Shown: positions 1 through 10,749, counted from the first letter of the stretch. The stretch is DNA of 64,000 bases from Rhizobium sp. CCGE531 (GCF_003627795.1 NZ_CP032685.1:372001-436000); one strand, 5' to 3'. Numbers and translations are program-made. Notes: generated by a model from the sequence alone, not told the origin.

Positions 1-924
1 GTGCTCGGCATGATCGATCTAAACGGCAACCGGCAGGTCCGCGCCACCGGCTCGGCGCAGAAGGTGCCTGAAGTCAGGCCGATGCTCGCCGATACCTGGT
101 TCGATCTCGCCTCACTCACCAAGGTCATTTTCACCACGCCGCGCATTCTCGCCCTGGCCGAGGCCGGCACGATCGATCTCGACGCGCCGCTGACTGTGCT
201 TCTGCCCGATCTGCGGCAATACAGCGCCGAGGCCTGGGAACGGAAAGTGACGTTCCGCCAGTGCCTGGGCCATCAGACACCCTTCCCGGCGGTCGAGCCG
301 ATCTATACCTACGGCCGCGATCCGGAGCTTCTGCGCAGCTTCATTTTGCAGCGCGAATGGCGCGCCGGGCCGCCCGTCTATTCCGACATCAACTTCATCC
401 TGCTCGGTTTTGCGCTGGAACGGCTGGCCGGACAAACCATTCGTGCCATGGATGCAGGCCCGGGTTTTGCTTTCTCCGCGCCGCCGGAACTGGCGGCCGC
501 GACGGAAGATTGTACCTGGCGTCATCGCATCCTTTCAGGCGAGGTCCATGACGACAATTGTTCCGCGCTGCAGGGCGCCGGCCATGCCGGCCTGTTCGGA
601 GCGGCGGACGCGATCCTCGATTTCGCAAGAGGGTTGCTTGACGGTAGCGGCGCACTGGCACGGTCAATCGCGCTGATGCGGATGCCGCTTTCGGCCACAC
701 GCACGCATGGCTGGGAGCGGCCCCATGACGGTTGGCATGGCGGCGCTCTTTGCTCGCCTGAAACCATCGGGCATACGGGCTTCACCGGCACGGCCCTTTG
801 GATCGACTTCGACAAGGGCAGGGCCTGGACCCTGCTTACCAACCGCATTCATCCGACACGGCACTTCGACAGCGGCATCCTGGCGCTCCGTCAAACGGTC
901 GGCGATCTCGTCAACGCAGCTTAG
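1..924 (+). CDS. Serine hydrolase, beta-lactamase/penicillin-binding fold (5' end may be cut)
   Basis: The protein shows the three active-site motifs of class C beta-lactamase-like serine hydrolases: S38-L-T-K41 (SxxK nucleophile), Y127-S-D129 (YxN-like) and H258-T-G260 (KTG-like). The frame is open from the first base (GTG), so the true start may lie outside the window. No signal peptide is visible in what is present. The stop codon overlaps the ribosome binding site of anmK, so the two are probably co-transcribed. The neighbourhood (anmK, lytic transglycosylase) suggests a role in handling peptidoglycan fragments; this is inference from context, and the substrate is not known. Confidence 0.8.
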   Translation: MLGMIDLNGNRQVRATGSAQKVPEVRPMLADTWFDLASLTKVIFTTPRILALAEAGTIDLDAPLTVLLPDLRQYSAEAWERKVTFRQCLGHQTPFPAVEPIYTYGRDPELLRSFILQREWRAGPPVYSDINFILLGFALERLAGQTIRAMDAGPGFAFSAPPELAAATEDCTWRHRILSGEVHDDNCSALQGAGHAGLFGAADAILDFARGLLDGSGALARSIALMRMPLSATRTHGWERPHDGWHGGALCSPETIGHTGFTGTALWIDFDKGRAWTLLTNRIHPTRHFDSGILALRQTVGDLVNAA

Positions 925-934
925 GAGCCTGATC

Positions 935-2050
935 ATGGAACCAATCTGGGCAGTCGGTCTGATGACCGGGACCGTCCTCGACGGCAATATCGACGTCGCC
1001 ATGCTGAAGACCGATGGCGAGCGCATCGAGGAATTCGGCCCTTACGTGCTGGCGCCCTATCCCGATTGGATCCGCAGGCTCCTGGAAGAGACCCTGGCTC
1101 AGGCGCGTGTCTGGAATTTCGAAGGACCGGAACCAGCGATCTTCAGGCAAGCCGAGGAGGCTCTGACGCGCGCCCAGTCGGAGGCGGTGAAGGAGTTGGT
1201 CGAAAGCAACGGCATGACGATGGCCGACATCGGCGTCGTCGGTTTCCACGGCCAGACCGTGTTGCATCGCGCGCCACAGAAGGACCGGCTGGGGCAGACG
1301 CGGCAGCTGGGGGACGGCGAGCTGATGCGCTCCATCCTTGGCATCAAGGTCGCCTATGATTTCCGCTCGGCCGACATGCGCGCCGGCGGGCAGGGCGCGC
1401 CGCTGGCCGCAGCCTATCATACCGCGCTGCTGCGCGGTGCGGGTGCCGCGGGCGAGGCGGCCATTCTTAATCTCGGCGGCGTTGCCAACATCACTTGGTG
1501 GGACGGAGAGGGCAATTTCGTTGCCTTCGATACCGGCCCGGCCAACGCGCCGCTGAACGATTTCATCAAATTCCACGGTTTGGGGGAGATGGACCGCGAC
1601 GGTGCGCTCGGGCGCGCTGGCAAGGTCGATGAAGCGCGGCTCGAAAAGCTGCTGCAGCATCCCTATCTGACTGCGCCCTATCCGAAGTCGCTCGATCGGT
1701 TCGACTTCGGCGCTTCCATGGCGGATGGCCTGGGTCCCGAAGACGGTGCCGCCACACTTTCGGCCTTCACCGCGAGTGCGGTCGGCAAGGCATTGGATCT
1801 TCTGCCGCGCCGACCCACCAAGGTCGTCGTCAGCGGCGGCGGCCGGCACAATCCGACGATCATGTCGATGCTCAGGAGCCGGGCCGGCGTCGAGCCGATC
1901 TTTGCCGAAGATCTCGGCTGGCGCGGCGATGCCGTGGAGGCAGAGTGTTTTGCGTTTCTCGCCGTGCGCGTGCTGCGCGGTCTGCCGATCAGCTTTCCCG
2001 GGACGACAGGCGTGCCGGCGCCGATGCGCGGCGGCCGCCTCGCGCAATAG
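935..2050 (+). CDS. anmK: Anhydro-N-acetylmuramic acid kinase AnmK
   Basis: AnmK phosphorylates and opens 1,6-anhydro-MurNAc released during cell-wall turnover, giving MurNAc-6-phosphate for recycling. The 371-residue protein carries the N-terminal ATP-binding signature [11 protein letters not shown] (residues 12-22), the NLGGVANI segment and FDTGPAN, followed by a C-terminal SGGGRHN phosphate loop, all typical of the family at its usual length. The ATG at 935 is chosen because an AGGAG overlapping the previous stop lies just upstream and the N terminus matches the family; a longer in-frame opening back to 707 would overlap the serine hydrolase. Likely co-transcribed with that hydrolase. MurQ is not in the window. 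Confidence 0.93.
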   Translation: MEPIWAVGLMTGTVLDGNIDVAMLKTDGERIEEFGPYVLAPYPDWIRRLLEETLAQARVWNFEGPEPAIFRQAEEALTRAQSEAVKELVESNGMTMADIGVVGFHGQTVLHRAPQKDRLGQTRQLGDGELMRSILGIKVAYDFRSADMRAGGQGAPLAAAYHTALLRGAGAAGEAAILNLGGVANITWWDGEGNFVAFDTGPANAPLNDFIKFHGLGEMDRDGALGRAGKVDEARLEKLLQHPYLTAPYPKSLDRFDFGASMADGLGPEDGAATLSAFTASAVGKALDLLPRRPTKVVVSGGGRHNPTIMSMLRSRAGVEPIFAEDLGWRGDAVEAECFAFLAVRVLRGLPISFPGTTGVPAPMRGGRLAQ

Positions 2051-2156
2051 GGCCGACAACAATCGCCGTCGCGCCAGAGGTTTTCGCTGCAGTTCTTCGA
2101 TGCTATGAAGAGGCCGCGAAGTTGCGATCGGTTGACCTCTGACGGATATCGCTTAG

Positions 2157-3107
2157 ATGGCAGGCAGGCAGTATAGGGCAGGCTTCGTCGGCATCATCAT
2201 CGCTTTTGCGATTGCATTTGCCATTAGCGGTTCTGCTTCCGGCCCCGCAGCCGCGCAATCGGAATGGCGCGTTGCGCCGCCTTCCTGCGTTTCCGGCCCG
2301 CTGACGACGGAGACGGGCCAAACGCTTTGCCTACGCAAGGACAGCTACAATCGCGATCTGTGCACGGCCATCGAATATTTCGCTCACGCCAACCATCTGC
2401 CGCCGGATTATCTGGCGCGGCTGGTCTGGCGCGAAAGCCTGTTTCGCTCCGATGCCGTCAGTCCCAAGGGCGCGCGCGGCATTGCGCAGTTCATGCCGGG
2501 AACGGCAAAGCTGCGCGGCGTTCGGGACAGCTATGATGCGCTCGAAGCGCTCGGCAAGGCGTCGACCTACCTCGATGAGTTGCGCGACCGCTTCGGCAAT
2601 CTCGGTCTCGCCGCCGCTGCCTATAATGCCGGTGAAGCGGGTCTCGCCAATTTCCTGAACTCCGGCGGACTTCCCTTCGAAACGCGCAACTATGTGAGCG
2701 CGATCACCGCTCATAGCGTCGAGGAATGGCGCGACGATCCGCCCGATATTGCAGCCCCGGTGCTGGACAAGGGCAAATCCTTCGTCGATTCCTGTGTCGC
2801 GCTTGCTCAGAGCCGGCGCCTGAAACCGACGCTCTTGGAGCAGGAACGGCCCTGGGCGCCCTGGGGTGCGCAGCTCGCCGAGCATTTCCAGCTGGATGCC
2901 GCGCGGCGCCTGTTTATAGCGAATATACGCAAGCTACCTTCGCCGCTGAATGCGGAAAAGCCCTTGATCGTGCGTCAGCGAAATGCCGATTTCGGTCGTC
3001 GGGTCCGCTATGCGGCGCGCATAGGGCGGGAAACGCGGGAGGAAGCGGATGCCGTTTGCACTCAGATCCGGCAGCAAGGCGGCTCCTGCCTGGTCTTCAG
3101 GAACTAG
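2157..3107 (+). CDS. Soluble lytic murein transglycosylase (SLT domain)
   Basis: A 316-residue exported protein. Residues 1-34 form a signal peptide: a basic start, a hydrophobic stretch, then an Ala-rich cleavage region ending AAA-Q. The SLT/GH23 lysozyme-like domain follows, with the E93-S motif that supplies the catalytic glutamate, then GARGIAQFMPGTA and AAAYNAGE, all hallmarks of lytic transglycosylases. Such enzymes cleave the glycan backbone and release 1,6-anhydro-muropeptides, the source of the AnmK substrate, so its position about 105 bp after anmK makes functional sense. The roughly 150-residue C-terminal part is not recognised and ends with a conserved-looking Cys pair. Confidence 0.88.
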   Translation: MAGRQYRAGFVGIIIAFAIAFAISGSASGPAAAQSEWRVAPPSCVSGPLTTETGQTLCLRKDSYNRDLCTAIEYFAHANHLPPDYLARLVWRESLFRSDAVSPKGARGIAQFMPGTAKLRGVRDSYDALEALGKASTYLDELRDRFGNLGLAAAAYNAGEAGLANFLNSGGLPFETRNYVSAITAHSVEEWRDDPPDIAAPVLDKGKSFVDSCVALAQSRRLKPTLLEQERPWAPWGAQLAEHFQLDAARRLFIANIRKLPSPLNAEKPLIVRQRNADFGRRVRYAARIGRETREEADAVCTQIRQQGGSCLVFRN

Positions 3108-3347
3108 CGCATTTCCAGGGATAGTGCGCAGCGGTTTTCCGTCCGGAATGCGTTGGGAAACAAAAAGATAGAGCATTTTCGCGATTCGAAGAAAAGCGGA
3201 AATACTTTAGCGTTTGCATGGGTTCATCGCCGGCGGCGATTGTTCGATCCACCGCCGCTTGATTGTGCTTTACTCGCTGATGTCGCATGCTTATTTCTTG
3301 TGAGCCCGGCCTTTGGGAGGAAGCCGTTTGGGTAGCCAAAGGAGCGT

Positions 3348-5621
3348 ATGATGGCGCAGAAGCGTGAAGTCCCTGGTATTCGTCCCTACAATAGCCCCGC
3401 AGGCGGTTGGGGGGCTCTGAAGGCAACTGCCAAGGCGGTTCGCGACCAGATGGATGTCACCGAGGCGCCGGGCCTTCTCCTGCGCACCAATAAGCCGGCT
3501 GGTTTCGATTGCCCGGGTTGCGCTTGGCCCGACAAGGAACACACGTCCACCTTCCAATTCTGCGAAAACGGCGCCAAGGCCGTTACCTGGGAGGCGACGA
3601 ACAAGCGCGTGACGCCCGAATTCTTTGCCAAGCATACGGTCAGCGAGCTTCTGACCTGGAGCGATTATGAGCTGGAAAATTCGGGCCGATTGACCCATCC
3701 GATGATCTACGACCGGGCATCCGATACCTACCAGCCGATTGCCTGGGAGGACGCCTTTGCCCGCATCGGCGAGGTCATACGAAGCCAGCCTGACCCGGAT
3801 ATGGTCGAATTCTATACGTCCGGCCGCGCCTCCAACGAGGCGGCCTTCCTCTTCCAGATCTTCGCGCGCGAATACGGCACCAACAATTTCCCCGATTGCT
3901 CGAATATGTGCCATGAGGCAACCAGCGTCGGCCTGCCGCAATCGATCGGCATCGGCAAGGGCACCGTGTCGCTCGACGACTTCGACGAATGCGATCTGAT
4001 CATTTCCATGGGGCACAATCCCGGCACCAATCATCCGCGCATGATGGGCACGCTGCATGAGTGCTCACGCCGCGGCGTGCCGATCATCGTCTTCAACCCG
4101 CTGAAGGAGCGGGCGCTGGAGCGCTTTGCCGATCCGCAGGACCCAATCGAGATGGGAACCTTCGGCTCGACGCGGATCGCGTCGTCCTACTATCAGGTCA
4201 AGATCGGCGGCGATGCCGCAGCACTCAAGGGCATCATGAAGGCGGTTCTTGCGCTGGCCGAAACCTCGGAAGATGTTCTCGATCATGCTTTCATCGCGGA
4301 GCATACCATCGGCTTCGATGCGCTCGTTGCCGACATCAACCAGACGGAATGGACTGACATCGAGCGGGTTTCGGGCCTTGCCCGCGCCGATCTGGAGCGG
4401 GTCGCCGCCGCTTACGTCAAATCCAAAGCGACGATCGTCGCCTATGGCATGGGCATCACCCAGCACGCCAAGGGAACGGCGAATGTACAGCAGATCGCCA
4501 ACCTGCTGCTCTTGCGCGGCAATTTCGGCAAGCCCGGCGCCGGCATCTGCCCGCTGCGCGGCCACTCCAACGTGCAGGGCAATCGCACCGTCGGGATTAC
4601 CGAGAAGCCGAACGCCGCGCTGATCGAGGGCATCGAACGCGCCTTCGGTTTCACGTCGCCGGGCCATCATGGTCACGATGCCGTTGCCGCCATGCAGGCG
4701 ATGGCGGAGGGCCGTTCCAAGGTGCTGCTTTGCCTCGGAGGCAATTTCTCGATCGCGCTTCCCGATCCGGACCTATGCGCCGAGGGCATGCGCAAGCTCG
4801 ATCTTGCTGTCCATATGAACACCAAGCTCAATCGCTCAAACCTGCTGATCGGCAAGGAATCTTTCCTGTTTCCCGTGCTTGGCCGTACCGAACAGGACGT
4901 TCAGGCGACCGGCGCGCAATCCGTGACCATCGAGGATTCGATGTCGATGGTACATGCCTCGCGGGGCAGGCTGAAACCGGCCTCCGACCAGCTTCGCTCG
5001 GAACCTGCCATCGTTGCCGCGATGGCGCAGGCGACCCTGCCTGATAGCAAGGTTGCGTGGATGGAGCTGATCACCGACTACGATCTGATCCGCGACAAGA
5101 TCGAAATCGTCTATCCGGATTTTGCTGATTATAACGGGCGTATCCGTGTGCCAGGTGGTTTCCGCCTGCCGCTCGGGCCGACGGAACGCATCTGGAAGAC
5201 GCCCTCCGGCAAGGCCGAATTCAAGCTGTTTTCCGGCCTCAACGAAGACATCTCGCTGTCGGATGGGACCATTTTGAAGCTGGCGACGATCCGCAGCCAT
5301 GATCAGTACAATACGACGATCTACGGCCTGGACGATCGTTATCGCGGCGTCTTCGGCCGCCGTGACGTCCTGTTCATGAACGATAAGGATTTGAAGGCAA
5401 AAGGGCTGGAACACGGCGATCTCGTCGAGATCGAGACCGCACTTCCCTCTGGGGCCAAGCGGCTGCTGAAGCTGACCGCGATTTCCTATGACATTTCCGA
5501 GGGCTCCGTCGCGGCCTATTACCCGGAAGCCAATTGCCTGATCCCGATCGATTATCAGGACAAGGAAAGCGGCACGCCGTCCTACAAATCCGTTCCGGTG
5601 CGGGTCAGCAAAGCGGCTTGA
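3348..5621 (+). CDS. FdhF/YdeP-family molybdopterin oxidoreductase
   Basis: A 757-residue protein of the formate-dehydrogenase-alpha-like molybdopterin oxidoreductase superfamily, YdeP branch. The N-terminal part contains a CPGCAWPDKEH segment and CSNMCHEAT, the middle contains the SMGHNPGTNHPRMM and YGMGITQH segments that line the bis-MGD cofactor, and the C-terminal about 120 residues form the MoCo-dinucleotide-binding beta barrel (EHGDLVEIET). No twin-arginine signal is visible, so it is expected in the cytoplasm. AAAGGAG lies 6-7 bases before the ATG; the second Met (3351) is an alternative start. E. coli YdeP has been linked to acid resistance, but the reaction is not settled. No fdhD or electron-transfer subunit is next to it. 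Confidence 0.88.
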   Translation: MMAQKREVPGIRPYNSPAGGWGALKATAKAVRDQMDVTEAPGLLLRTNKPAGFDCPGCAWPDKEHTSTFQFCENGAKAVTWEATNKRVTPEFFAKHTVSELLTWSDYELENSGRLTHPMIYDRASDTYQPIAWEDAFARIGEVIRSQPDPDMVEFYTSGRASNEAAFLFQIFAREYGTNNFPDCSNMCHEATSVGLPQSIGIGKGTVSLDDFDECDLIISMGHNPGTNHPRMMGTLHECSRRGVPIIVFNPLKERALERFADPQDPIEMGTFGSTRIASSYYQVKIGGDAAALKGIMKAVLALAETSEDVLDHAFIAEHTIGFDALVADINQTEWTDIERVSGLARADLERVAAAYVKSKATIVAYGMGITQHAKGTANVQQIANLLLLRGNFGKPGAGICPLRGHSNVQGNRTVGITEKPNAALIEGIERAFGFTSPGHHGHDAVAAMQAMAEGRSKVLLCLGGNFSIALPDPDLCAEGMRKLDLAVHMNTKLNRSNLLIGKESFLFPVLGRTEQDVQATGAQSVTIEDSMSMVHASRGRLKPASDQLRSEPAIVAAMAQATLPDSKVAWMELITDYDLIRDKIEIVYPDFADYNGRIRVPGGFRLPLGPTERIWKTPSGKAEFKLFSGLNEDISLSDGTILKLATIRSHDQYNTTIYGLDDRYRGVFGRRDVLFMNDKDLKAKGLEHGDLVEIETALPSGAKRLLKLTAISYDISEGSVAAYYPEANCLIPIDYQDKESGTPSYKSVPVRVSKAA

Positions 5622-5644
5622 TACGCAGCCGATAGGAGACAAGT

Positions 5645-5881
5645 ATGGCTGAACCGCAATTGTCCGTTCGTAGTGCGAAGGCGCGAGACCTCGCGCATCG
5701 GCTTGCCAGGCGCGAAAACCGCACGATCGCCGATATCGTCGAACGGGCCCTTGAGGCCTATGAGATTAAAGAGACTGGTCGCGAACCCGCATCGTCCTTC
5801 TATGCTCGGATGGCGATGAGCGACGATGACGATATCGGCCTTGAAGCGGTCATTCGCGAGGAGCGTCAACGCAATCGCTAA
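5645..5881 (+). CDS. VapB-like (Rv0623 family) antitoxin, orphan
   Basis: A 78-residue protein with the N-terminal DNA-binding pattern seen in VapB antitoxins of the Rv0623 type ([16 protein letters not shown]...[16 protein letters not shown]), followed by an acidic, probably disordered tail. An AGGAGA ribosome binding site precedes the ATG. It sits 23 bp after the oxidoreductase and may be co-transcribed with it. A VapC PIN-domain toxin would be expected downstream, but the next gene is on the opposite strand and ends 4 bp inside this stop codon, so no partner is present. It could be a solitary regulator or the remains of a toxin-antitoxin pair. Confidence 0.75.
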   Translation: MAEPQLSVRSAKARDLAHRLARRENRTIADIVERALEAYEIKETGREPASSFYARMAMSDDDDIGLEAVIREERQRNR

Positions 5882-6951
5882 CGCAACCGTTCTCCCTGCT
5901 TGTCGAAATAGCGCCGCCGTCCGGGCGGGCAATGCAGGTGGAGTGTGTCGCCGCGCTCGATCTCCGGTCCGTCCCGATATTCGGCGATGAGAGCCTGGCC
6001 GTCTTCGGTCTGGCAATAGAGATAGCGTGTGCCGCCCAGATATTCGGTGACGTCGACCGTGACCCGCAAGGCATCGGCTGCATCCGAAGCGACGACGAAG
6101 TGTTCGGGGCGCATGCCAAGCAGGATCTTTTCGCCGGGTGCAGGCTTATGCTGTACCAGATCGACCTTGATGCTGCCATTGCCGACCTTCGCCGTCCCAT
6201 CGCCGGACCATGTGGCTTCGATCATGTTCATTCTTGGCGAACCGATGAAGCCGGCCACAAAGCTATTGGCCGGATCTTCATAGACGTCGCGTGGGCTGCC
6301 CACCTGTTCGATCCGGCCATCCCTCAGCACGACGATCTTGTCGGCGAGTGTCATGGCCTCCGTCTGATCGTGAGTGACATAGATCATCGTATTGCCGAGT
6401 TCGCGATGAAGCCGGGCAATTTCGATGCGCATGGAGACACGAAGTTCCGCGTCGAGATTGGAGAGCGGCTCGTCGAAGAGAAAGACATCCGGCTCGCGAA
6501 CGATGGCTCGTCCGATGGCGACACGCTGGCGCTGGCCGCCGGAAAGCTGCCCCGGCCGGCGGTCGAGCAGATGATCGATCTTGAGGATTGCCGCGGCGGA
6601 GCGCACCCGTCTTGCGATTTCGGATGCGTCGGTTCGAGCCATTTTCAGCCCGAAACCGAGATTGTCGCGAACGCTCATGTGAGGATAGAGCGCATAGGAC
6701 TGGAAGACCATGGCGATACCGCGCGCGGACGGGTCGAGATCGGTGACATCTCGGCCCTTGATGGCGATCTCGCCGTCGGTCACTTCCTCCAGCCCGGCAA
6801 TCATGCGCAGCAGCGTGGACTTGCCGCAGCCGGACGGGCCGACGAAGACGACGAAAGCCCCTTCCGGTATGTCGAGGTCGATGCCGTGGATGACCGCGAG
6901 CCCGCCGAAGCTTTTACGGACGCCGGTCAGGCGCATGCCGTTCTTCGTCAT
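5878..6951 (-). CDS. Sugar ABC transporter ATP-binding protein (UgpC/MsmK family)
   Basis: The 357-residue ATPase carries Walker [10 protein letters not shown], signature [14 protein letters not shown], Walker [14 protein letters not shown] and the switch His (YVTHDQTEA), followed by the C-terminal TOBE/regulatory domain (LLGMRPEHF) of CUT1-family sugar importers. It would energise uptake through the two permeases upstream. The start at 6951 gives [13 protein letters not shown], which matches the family; the frame is open further upstream but inside the GH127 gene. The start codon lies 1 bp from the end of that gene, so translation is probably coupled. It is the last gene of the operon. Confidence 0.92.
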   Translation of the reverse strand: MTKNGMRLTGVRKSFGGLAVIHGIDLDIPEGAFVVFVGPSGCGKSTLLRMIAGLEEVTDGEIAIKGRDVTDLDPSARGIAMVFQSYALYPHMSVRDNLGFGLKMARTDASEIARRVRSAAAILKIDHLLDRRPGQLSGGQRQRVAIGRAIVREPDVFLFDEPLSNLDAELRVSMRIEIARLHRELGNTMIYVTHDQTEAMTLADKIVVLRDGRIEQVGSPRDVYEDPANSFVAGFIGSPRMNMIEATWSGDGTAKVGNGSIKVDLVQHKPAPGEKILLGMRPEHFVVASDAADALRVTVDVTEYLGGTRYLYCQTEDGQALIAEYRDGPEIERGDTLHLHCPPGRRRYFDKQGERLR

Positions 6952-6952
6952 G

Positions 6953-8884
6953 TCAGGCTCCGCGCTGCATCTGATCGGCGCGGATCCAGACAAGCATCTC
7001 GCCGGGCTCGCGATTGTCCCAAAGATGATAGGGGACGAAACGCGCCGTGGAGGCAACGCTTTTCGGCGGTGCCGTCCGGTAGAGATCGGAACCCCAGTCG
7101 GCCGTCTCGCGTGTCACCGAAACATCGAGCGCCACGGCCCCTTCCAATGCGGCAATTTCCGCCGTCTTGGCGGATGCCGGATCGCTGGAAAGCGAAATGC
7201 CGTTGAGGTCGTGACCATTGTCCGTGGTCTCGACGCAATAGACGAGCGGGCCGCGCATCAAGGCAGCGCGCCCGGCGTCCTGGCGGACTTTCGGATTGGC
7301 AAATAGCGTGCGCGGGATGAGCGGAAGGGTAAGGTCGACACGATCGCCAGCCTGCCACTCCCGCTCGATACGGGCATAGCCATCGACCGTGATCGTTGCC
7401 AAATCGACCGATGCACCATTGATTGCGAGCGTTGCGCCCTCGGCCCACTCGGGAATGCGCAGCGATAGCGCAAATTTGGCGGCGCGATCGGGATTGACCT
7501 CGAAGCGGATTGCGCCGTCCCAGGGGTAGCGCGTCGTCTGGGAAAGCTGCACGGTCAGGCCACCCGCCAGCGGAACACGCGCCTTGCTCTCGCCGTAGAG
7601 ATGGACGGCGATCTCGTTGTCGGCCGCCGCATACATATAGGAGCCGACCGAGGCGAGCAGGCGCGCGATGTTGGGCGGGCAGCAGGGGCAATGGTGCCAG
7701 GTCCAGCGGTGATGCTTGCCGGCGCTTTCCAGCGGGTTTTCATAGAAGAAGGTCTTGCCGTCCTGCGACAGGCCCGCCATCGCGCCGTTATATAGCGCCA
7801 CTTCCATGATGTCGGCATAGCGGCGGTTCGGGCCGCGACCCAGCATGCGGTTGGCCCAGAAGACCAGGCCGACGGAGGCGCAGGTCTCGGCATAGGCGCT
7901 CTCGTTCGGCAGGTCGTAATAATCGGTAAAGCCTTCGTTGGAGGCGGCGGGTCCGATGCCGCCGGTCACATACATCTGCTTGGCGGTCAGATCGTCCCAA
8001 AGCGTATCGAGTGCCGAGGTCAGCGTGTCGTCATTATATTCCGTGGCGATGTCGGCCATGCCGGAATAAAGGTACATGGCGCGCACGGCATGACCCACGA
8101 CCTTGGCCTGTTCGCGCACCGGCAGGTGCGATTGGCTGTACTCGTAGGTTTTCTGCACGAATTTCTTCGGATCGCGGCCGTCGCGAAGCGCCTCGTCGGT
8201 GAAGAAATGTGGTTCCTGGCCGCGCTCGTCGATGAAATATTTCGCCAGATCGAGATACTTCTTTTCACCGGTGACCCGACCGAGCTTGACGAGCGCAAGC
8301 TCCACCTCCTCGTGGCCGCAATAGCCGCGAAGCTGGCCTTCGCCGTGCCCGAAGACAGTGATCATGTAATCGGCAAAGCGGCTCATGATGTCGAGCAGCT
8401 TGCGCTTGCCCGTTGCCTGGTAATAGGCGACGGCCGCCTCGATCAGGTGGCCGGCGCAATAAAGTTCATGATGATCGCGAAGGTTGGTCCAGCGACGGCC
8501 CGGCTGAACGCGCTGGAACCAGGCGTTCAGATAGCCATCTTCCTGCTGCAGCTTTTCATACATGTCGATGATGGCATCCGCCCGGGCCTCGAGTTCCGCA
8601 TTGGGACGACGATAGAGGGAATAGGCGATGGTTTCGATCGATTTGCCAAGGTCGCTGTCCCAGAACATCTGCGTCGAGCCCGACCATGTCTGAAGCGGAA
8701 TGACGATGCCGGGGCTTGGCTGGCTGACGTCGATGGCCTGGATCATGCCGGCTTCGACGCAGCGGTCGAGGAGCGTCGCAGCGGTGGAATTGCAGATTGC
8801 ATCCTGGCGGGCACCGAACAGGCCTGCGAGCTCGACATTCGGAACGGGCAGGGGGCGAAACTGGCGGTTTTGCTTGTCAGACAT
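6953..8884 (-). CDS. Glycoside hydrolase family 127, beta-L-arabinofuranosidase
   Basis: A 643-residue cytoplasmic enzyme with the GH127 (old DUF1680) alpha/alpha-barrel sequence. The zinc-cysteine active site known from Bifidobacterium HypBA1 is visible: E333-T-C335 and the HHCPCCPP motif with C399, C401 and C402; in the family a Cys of this CC pair is the nucleophile and a Glu with three Cys bind zinc. No signal peptide is seen, so it should act on imported oligosaccharides, which fits its place between the permeases and the ATPase of a CUT1 importer. The likely substrate is a beta-L-arabinofuranoside from plant glycoproteins or arabinans; other GH127 specificities cannot be excluded. Confidence 0.9.
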   Translation of the reverse strand: MSDKQNRQFRPLPVPNVELAGLFGARQDAICNSTAATLLDRCVEAGMIQAIDVSQPSPGIVIPLQTWSGSTQMFWDSDLGKSIETIAYSLYRRPNAELEARADAIIDMYEKLQQEDGYLNAWFQRVQPGRRWTNLRDHHELYCAGHLIEAAVAYYQATGKRKLLDIMSRFADYMITVFGHGEGQLRGYCGHEEVELALVKLGRVTGEKKYLDLAKYFIDERGQEPHFFTDEALRDGRDPKKFVQKTYEYSQSHLPVREQAKVVGHAVRAMYLYSGMADIATEYNDDTLTSALDTLWDDLTAKQMYVTGGIGPAASNEGFTDYYDLPNESAYAETCASVGLVFWANRMLGRGPNRRYADIMEVALYNGAMAGLSQDGKTFFYENPLESAGKHHRWTWHHCPCCPPNIARLLASVGSYMYAAADNEIAVHLYGESKARVPLAGGLTVQLSQTTRYPWDGAIRFEVNPDRAAKFALSLRIPEWAEGATLAINGASVDLATITVDGYARIEREWQAGDRVDLTLPLIPRTLFANPKVRQDAGRAALMRGPLVYCVETTDNGHDLNGISLSSDPASAKTAEIAALEGAVALDVSVTRETADWGSDLYRTAPPKSVASTARFVPYHLWDNREPGEMLVWIRADQMQRGA

Positions 8885-8908
8885 GGCTTTGATCCGTTGT
8901 TTAAAGGG

Positions 8909-9772
8909 TTATTTCACCGCGCCGGCCATCAGCCCGCGCATGTAATAGCGTTGCAGAAGCAGGAAGACGATGACGCAGGGGACGGTCATGACGGCGATGC
9001 CGGCCTGGACCGCGCCCCAGTTGACGGCGCCGAGGCGGCCGGTCCTGACGGCGATCATCAGCACCGGCAGGGTGAATTTCTCGTTGCTCGACAAGAGCAC
9101 CAATGCCGCCAGGAACTCGTTCCAAGCATTGAGGAAGGCGAAGATCGCAACGGTCGCGACACCCGGCAGCACCAATGGGAAGAGAACGCGGAAAAGGAGT
9201 TTCAGATCGCGCGCGCCGTCGATGCGCGCGGCCTCTTCGATTTCCTTCGGCACGGCGTCGAAGGCGTTGCGCATCATGAAGACCGAAAAGGGAAGCTGCA
9301 GCGTCACATAGACCAGTGTGAGGCCAATCAGCGAATTGTTGAGGCCGAGCCTTGCCAGGATGATGAAGAGCGGCGTCAGGATCGACTGGAAGGGGATCAT
9401 CAGCGTCGCGATGATCAGGATGAAGAGCGCGCCCTTGAAGGGAAAGCGATAGCGCGAGAAGCCGTAGCCGGCGAGCAGGCTGACGATGACGGTCAAAAGC
9501 ACGGTTGCGACCGAGACGAAGAGCGAGTTCAGCGTGTGCTGGACGACGCCGGCGCCGAAGCCATTGAGCGAGCGGTAGGCGTCGAAGCTGAAGCCGGTCG
9601 TCGGCCATGGCGGCAGTGGCGGAAGGCTCGCCTCGGTTCCGTGCCGGAACGACGACAGCAGTGCGATCGCGAAAGGCGCGAAGAAGAAGATGACGATGAC
9701 GACGCCGATGCCGTGGTAGCCGATGCCGCCCCAGAGCTTGCGGCGCACGCGACGCTCTTTTGCGGTGGTCAT
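8909..9772 (-). CDS. Carbohydrate ABC transporter permease (MalG/UgpE type)
   Basis: A 287-residue inner-membrane protein with six predicted hydrophobic segments and the cytoplasmic EAA loop (EAARIDGARDLKLLFRVLFP) that contacts the ATPase. The start at 9772 overlaps the stop of the preceding permease in the usual ATGA arrangement, implying translational coupling. The frame is open far upstream, but that part overlaps the other permease and is not coding. With the solute-binding protein, the other permease and the ATPase it makes up a CUT1 sugar importer; the co-encoded GH127 enzyme suggests an arabinose-containing oligosaccharide as cargo. Confidence 0.92.
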   Translation of the reverse strand: MTTAKERRVRRKLWGGIGYHGIGVVIVIFFFAPFAIALLSSFRHGTEASLPPLPPWPTTGFSFDAYRSLNGFGAGVVQHTLNSLFVSVATVLLTVIVSLLAGYGFSRYRFPFKGALFILIIATLMIPFQSILTPLFIILARLGLNNSLIGLTLVYVTLQLPFSVFMMRNAFDAVPKEIEEAARIDGARDLKLLFRVLFPLVLPGVATVAIFAFLNAWNEFLAALVLLSSNEKFTLPVLMIAVRTGRLGAVNWGAVQAGIAVMTVPCVIVFLLLQRYYMRGLMAGAVK

Positions 9773-10686
9773 GGCCGATCCTCCCCGACGCGCAGCAGCC
9801 AGAGCTGGACGATGCTGATCAGCACCAGGATGATGAGCAGCGCAATCGAGAGTGCCGCGCCATAGCCGAGATTGAAGGACACGAAGGACTGGTTGAAGAT
9901 GTAGTAGACGACGGAAATCATGCGGTTTTGCGGTCCGCCTGATGTCATGATGTAGAACTGGTCGAAGGCGAGTACCGAGCCGGTGATGGAAATGATCAGT
10001 GCGAGCGCGATCGTACGGCGCATCAGCGGCAGGGTCAGATGCCGGAAGCGCTGCCAGCGCTTGGCGCCGTCGATCCGGGCGGCCTCGGTCAGCTCCGAAG
10101 GGATCGCCTGCAGGCCGGTCAGCAGAATGATCATGGTGAAGCCGGCGATCTTCCAGACCACCATGACGATGATCGTCGCGAAGGCCATATCGAAATCGGC
10201 AAGCAGGTTCGGCCGCTTGTCGACGAGACCAAGCGCCAGCGCGACCGGCGCGAAGAAGCCGCTGTCGACATTGGCGAGCCAGACCCAGAGCAGCGAGGCC
10301 GTCGCAAGCCCGACGACGACGGGAAGGAAGATGATCGTCCGATAAAAGCCGACGAACGGCCGATGTTTTTCGACGAAGAAGGCGAGCGGGAAGGCGACGG
10401 CGAAGATCGCAATGGTGACGACGACGGTGTAATAGGCGGTGAAGCGCAGCGCCGCCATGAAGCGCACGTCGGAGACCATGCGGATATAGTTGCCGAAGCC
10501 GATCCAGCGTGGGTTGCCGAGCAATGGCCAGTTGTGAAAGCTCATCCAGACGGTGAAGGCCACTGGCAGAACGAAGAAGATGATGACGAGCGCCATGGCC
10601 GGCGCGATGTAGAGAAACCCGTGCCAGCCGGCACGCCTTCGCCGTTTTCGCGGACGCGCGGTTGTGATAGCTCCAGGGCCAGCCAT
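9769..10686 (-). CDS. Sugar ABC transporter permease (MalF/UgpA type)
   Basis: A 305-residue inner-membrane protein with a basic N terminus (RPRKRRRRAG), six hydrophobic segments and the EAA loop (EAARIDGAKRWQRFRHLTLP). The start at 10686 gives MAGPGAITTARPRK and has a GGAG about 7 bases upstream; an in-frame Met at 10728 lacks a good ribosome binding site. It lies 63 bp after the solute-binding protein gene and overlaps the next permease by 4 bp. It is the partner half of the CUT1 transmembrane channel. Confidence 0.92.
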   Translation of the reverse strand: MAGPGAITTARPRKRRRRAGWHGFLYIAPAMALVIIFFVLPVAFTVWMSFHNWPLLGNPRWIGFGNYIRMVSDVRFMAALRFTAYYTVVVTIAIFAVAFPLAFFVEKHRPFVGFYRTIIFLPVVVGLATASLLWVWLANVDSGFFAPVALALGLVDKRPNLLADFDMAFATIIVMVVWKIAGFTMIILLTGLQAIPSELTEAARIDGAKRWQRFRHLTLPLMRRTIALALIISITGSVLAFDQFYIMTSGGPQNRMISVVYYIFNQSFVSFNLGYGAALSIALLIILVLISIVQLWLLRVGEDRP

Positions 10687-10749
10687 GGAATGCTCCGATA
10701 TTGCGATGGAGGGACCGAGGAGCCTCAAGGCTCCCCGGCATAGATGGAT

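Noticed and set aside
911..2062. 383-codon minus-strand frame opposite anmK
   Set aside because: Antisense shadow; no family pattern, while anmK shows all its motifs.
5932..7206. 424-codon plus-strand frame opposite the ABC ATPase
   Set aside because: Antisense shadow of a gene with complete Walker and signature motifs.
8090..9865. Long plus-strand open frame of 591 codons opposite the GH127 and permease genes
   Set aside because: It is the mirror of well-supported minus-strand genes in high-GC DNA; its translation is His/Asp/Glu-rich low-complexity sequence with no domain.
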